64,000 nt of DNA. Source: Polytrichum commune (taxonomy: Eukaryota > Streptophyta > Polytrichopsida > Polytrichales > Polytrichaceae). Under the pieces are notes generated by a model. It made no database searches. It saw only the letters and a program-made list of their open reading frames with translations, and was not told the DNA's origin. Each line of letters starts with the position of its first letter. Position 1 is the first letter of the stretch. Location of the stretch: NCBI GenBank assembly GCA_950295325.1, contig OX485806.1, forward strand, positions 186,001 to 250,000, written 5' to 3'. The position numbers were made by a program, and so were the translations under genes. Positions 61,456 through 64,000 of this stretch are shown here, in pieces.

Positions 61456-64000
61456 GGCTACAGTTCTAGCACAGGGTCGCACTGAACGGACTGGTGGGGG
61501 AAGATGACGTTCCTCTTAATAATCAGCAGCGCTTCTGGTTCTTTTATGGGCGCATCATGTCAGTGTGGGATTGAGGTAAATGTTGAATTTTTCTTACTGA
61601 TGAGAATTGTGAGCAATGATTGGTTTTTTAACAAGGTTATGTACTGCAGCAGCAACGCAAGTAAGGAGGATAGTGAATGTGATGTTGCGGAGCAAGATGT
61701 CTAAATTCACTGTTTCTGCAGAAGGGAAAAGGGATGTCCTTCCTTAAAACGTCTTTCATCTTCAACAAGATTTCTGACATTGACAATGGGTGGTAATGCA
61801 TGCAGGATCCGTGGAAGTAGTAAGTGGACCTGCACGTTCAAGTCTATTGGCAAATGCTTGAAGCCATCTTGCTATTTGATTGTGTATTATAGTGCCAAGT
61901 CATGTGTCCTCTTTCCTCATGTTCATGATGGTGCTCAAGCAGCCAAGAAAATGGTAGTCTGTGAACAGCATTGCTGATTCCAAGCTTTGCAACCTGATGA
62001 GTATTGGATTTGCCTAGTATGTGCTACTTGCAAGTAAGCGTTTGCATTGCAAAGTTTCAGATGTTACATATGTTTCCCTGTTTTCCTCTCCCAAGAACTG
62101 TATATTTACTCTGGTATGTGTCAGCTATCTCAGTGACCAGTAATTAATATCTGAAAGAATTTTAAAACCTCATGATTGAAGTCAGACGCTGAGAATTCTA
62201 GTTCAAATTTGGAGATATTTTACTTGGAGAGGTCAGTTACAGTATTTATGTAGTGTACCCCGCCCATGGTCTTATCCAAGGACTGCTCTCTATGAGATGT
62301 ACTACACCCTTGTGTGTGTTCAGGTGTTGATTGTTTTTATATTTGCAGGTTCCTCATTGAACATGATTACCTTGAAGCTGTCCTCTTTCAAGACTCAGGT
62401 ATCTGTGATTGACAAAAACAAATATTTTTCACTTTGATATGATACAGTAGCTCAACAGGTCATGGATATCAGGTTTGATATTCAGGCAAGAGTAAAGAGA
62501 AAATGAGCATCCAATGTGGAGAGAGAACAACATTCATATCATCTTACAATGTTGATGTCATTGACAAGTTGCTGAGAAGCATGAAGGTTGAATCTGTCTG
62601 ACACACTTTTTCTGCAAGGTCTCATTGTTGTAAGCAGGGAAGAATTGCCTCTCTGACCATTGTGCATACTCATATGCATTTTTCATTGCTTGTTTATTTC
62701 AATCCAAACAGTTTGAATTTTTCCCTGAAACCCACCATACATCTGAATCTGTTTCTTAAGGAGTTGTGTGCATGTTTTAAAGATCTGGCATATTCCATAA
62801 ATAGAAAGTGAAGGTGGTGTTGATGGAAGGGATATCAGGCCACATGCTGTGTTGGATGGAGGATGTGTAGAATGCGCTTATTGAGAGTTTTGCAGGAGAT
62901 GACAAACCCTCTTGGTGATGCTTTTAGCTACTCAACAAACAGTGAACAATAGACGTGGCGTTCTGTGTATTGCCCAAAGCGGGCTTGTAATAGTGTTCTT
63001 GAAGAACGAGTTGATGTTGCAGTGGTGGAGTAAAGATCATTGATACCTGTTGATGAGAAAGTGCATGGTATTGAGGTTGAAGTATTTTGACAGAATGCAG
63101 TGCATTTTTAGGTTGCCGTATTTTCCTAAACATTGGCAGGTTTTGAAATATTCAGCAGTCTAGCTCAACGAAAGTGGTCCAAAGTTTCAGGGTTGTTGCA
63201 AGGTCCTACTTTTCTAGGTAGATTTCAGATATAATGAATGAGGGAAGTCCTCATGAGTGAGTGGGTTGATAATATAGGATCATGTCATATTGTGTGTGCC
63301 GAAGTCTAGCAATCACGGTTTTGGAAGAGCTTCCTCAAATTCAAAGAAGTTGCTTGCAATATTATCCTTTCCTTGTGTGAACCATTTGTATCACAACATG
63401 TGAAGAAGCTAAGATGCATGTATGAGTTTGAGGAGTGTAGTTTCTTGAATGGCAATGCACCTTTTGTTGGTATGGCTACCATTCATATATGATTTTTGTC
63501 TCAATTGTCTCACTCATTTGACAAGGAAACATTTCACACCTTGGAGAACTGCCAAAATAACTGTAGTTAAATAGATTTTTTTTTCAAAACATTTTAGGGA
63601 ACAATTGTAGTTAACTAGAAAAATTCAGTCAACTATAATTGAGAGTCCCAAAATATGTAAGGAGCCAACTGGCGAGTACTTTCATTTATCTCAAAAAATG
63701 AAATGAAATATATTATAATATATTTTAATGTTAGAATCAATGCTTGTCATCCATGTTGGCCCATCCCAAGAAGGAATGGAACCCACCGTTCCTTGCAATA
63801 GTTGAACCCATTATACTTTAAGTTACTTATAGATAATGAGGTCATATTCATTTGGTGTTGATCGAGTCCGAGTCATAAATGGAATTAGGTCCCAATTTTA
63901 AAATTATAAAGAAAAGAAAAAGGAAAAGATATAGATGCTTTGATCTATTTTGGTACAACACTGCAAGTTATGCTCAACTGTAGCTAATTGGATATAACTA
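61456..64000. other. No gene recognised downstream of guanine deaminase
   Basis: Several short exon-like pieces flanked by AG and GT occur (for example 62350-62398), but no domain or long frame supports a gene. This may be a long 3' UTR or a decayed neighbour. Confidence 0.4.

Overview
The window is nuclear DNA from a land plant. It carries a TIR-NB-LRR immune-receptor gene with spliceosomal introns, plant-type CACTA (En/Spm) and PIF/Harbinger transposons, MITEs, a tRNA-derived SINE and long stretches of AT-rich repeats. The wording of the TIR domain and a bacterial-style guanine deaminase (flowering plants are not known to use this enzyme) point to an early-diverging lineage such as a moss, another bryophyte, a lycophyte or a fern. 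This placement is inference. I saw no rRNA, functional tRNA, CRISPR or organelle genes.

Layout. 1-15 kb: two PIF/Harbinger copies, each with a DDE transposase (+) converging on a Myb/SANT-like accessory protein (-). A 280-bp repeat follows each copy. 15-24 kb: a mosaic of small elements, namely two tandem TIR elements (one split by a MITE), a 499-bp tandem duplication, a 1.5-kb non-autonomous CACTA element and another MITE. 24.1-30.1 kb: a six-exon TIR-NB-LRR gene. 30.1-42.5 kb: a 12.4-kb CACTA element with divergent tnp2 and tnpA-like genes. 42.5-42.7 kb: the severed 3' end of the TIR-NB-LRR gene. 43.7-53.0 kb: a 542-bp foldback element, a MITE split by another element, and a 6.2-kb non-autonomous CACTA element holding a (CA)106 tract, a satellite and a hAT-like insertion. 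59.3-61.1 kb: a two-exon guanine deaminase gene. The remaining sequence shows no gene I can support.

Main result. The 12.4-kb CACTA element sits inside the last coding exon of the TIR-NB-LRR gene. It has matching CACTATAAGAAA ends and a TGT target duplication. Removing the element and one TGT rejoins the exon in frame, giving a receptor of 1226 codons. As it stands, the receptor loses its last 88 residues, including an acidic tail, and gains 41 residues read from the transposon end. Both transposon genes carry an in-frame stop, so the element is young in position but probably not self-sufficient. At least three CACTA families with different ends are present, and several elements are nested inside others, so their relative ages can be ordered.
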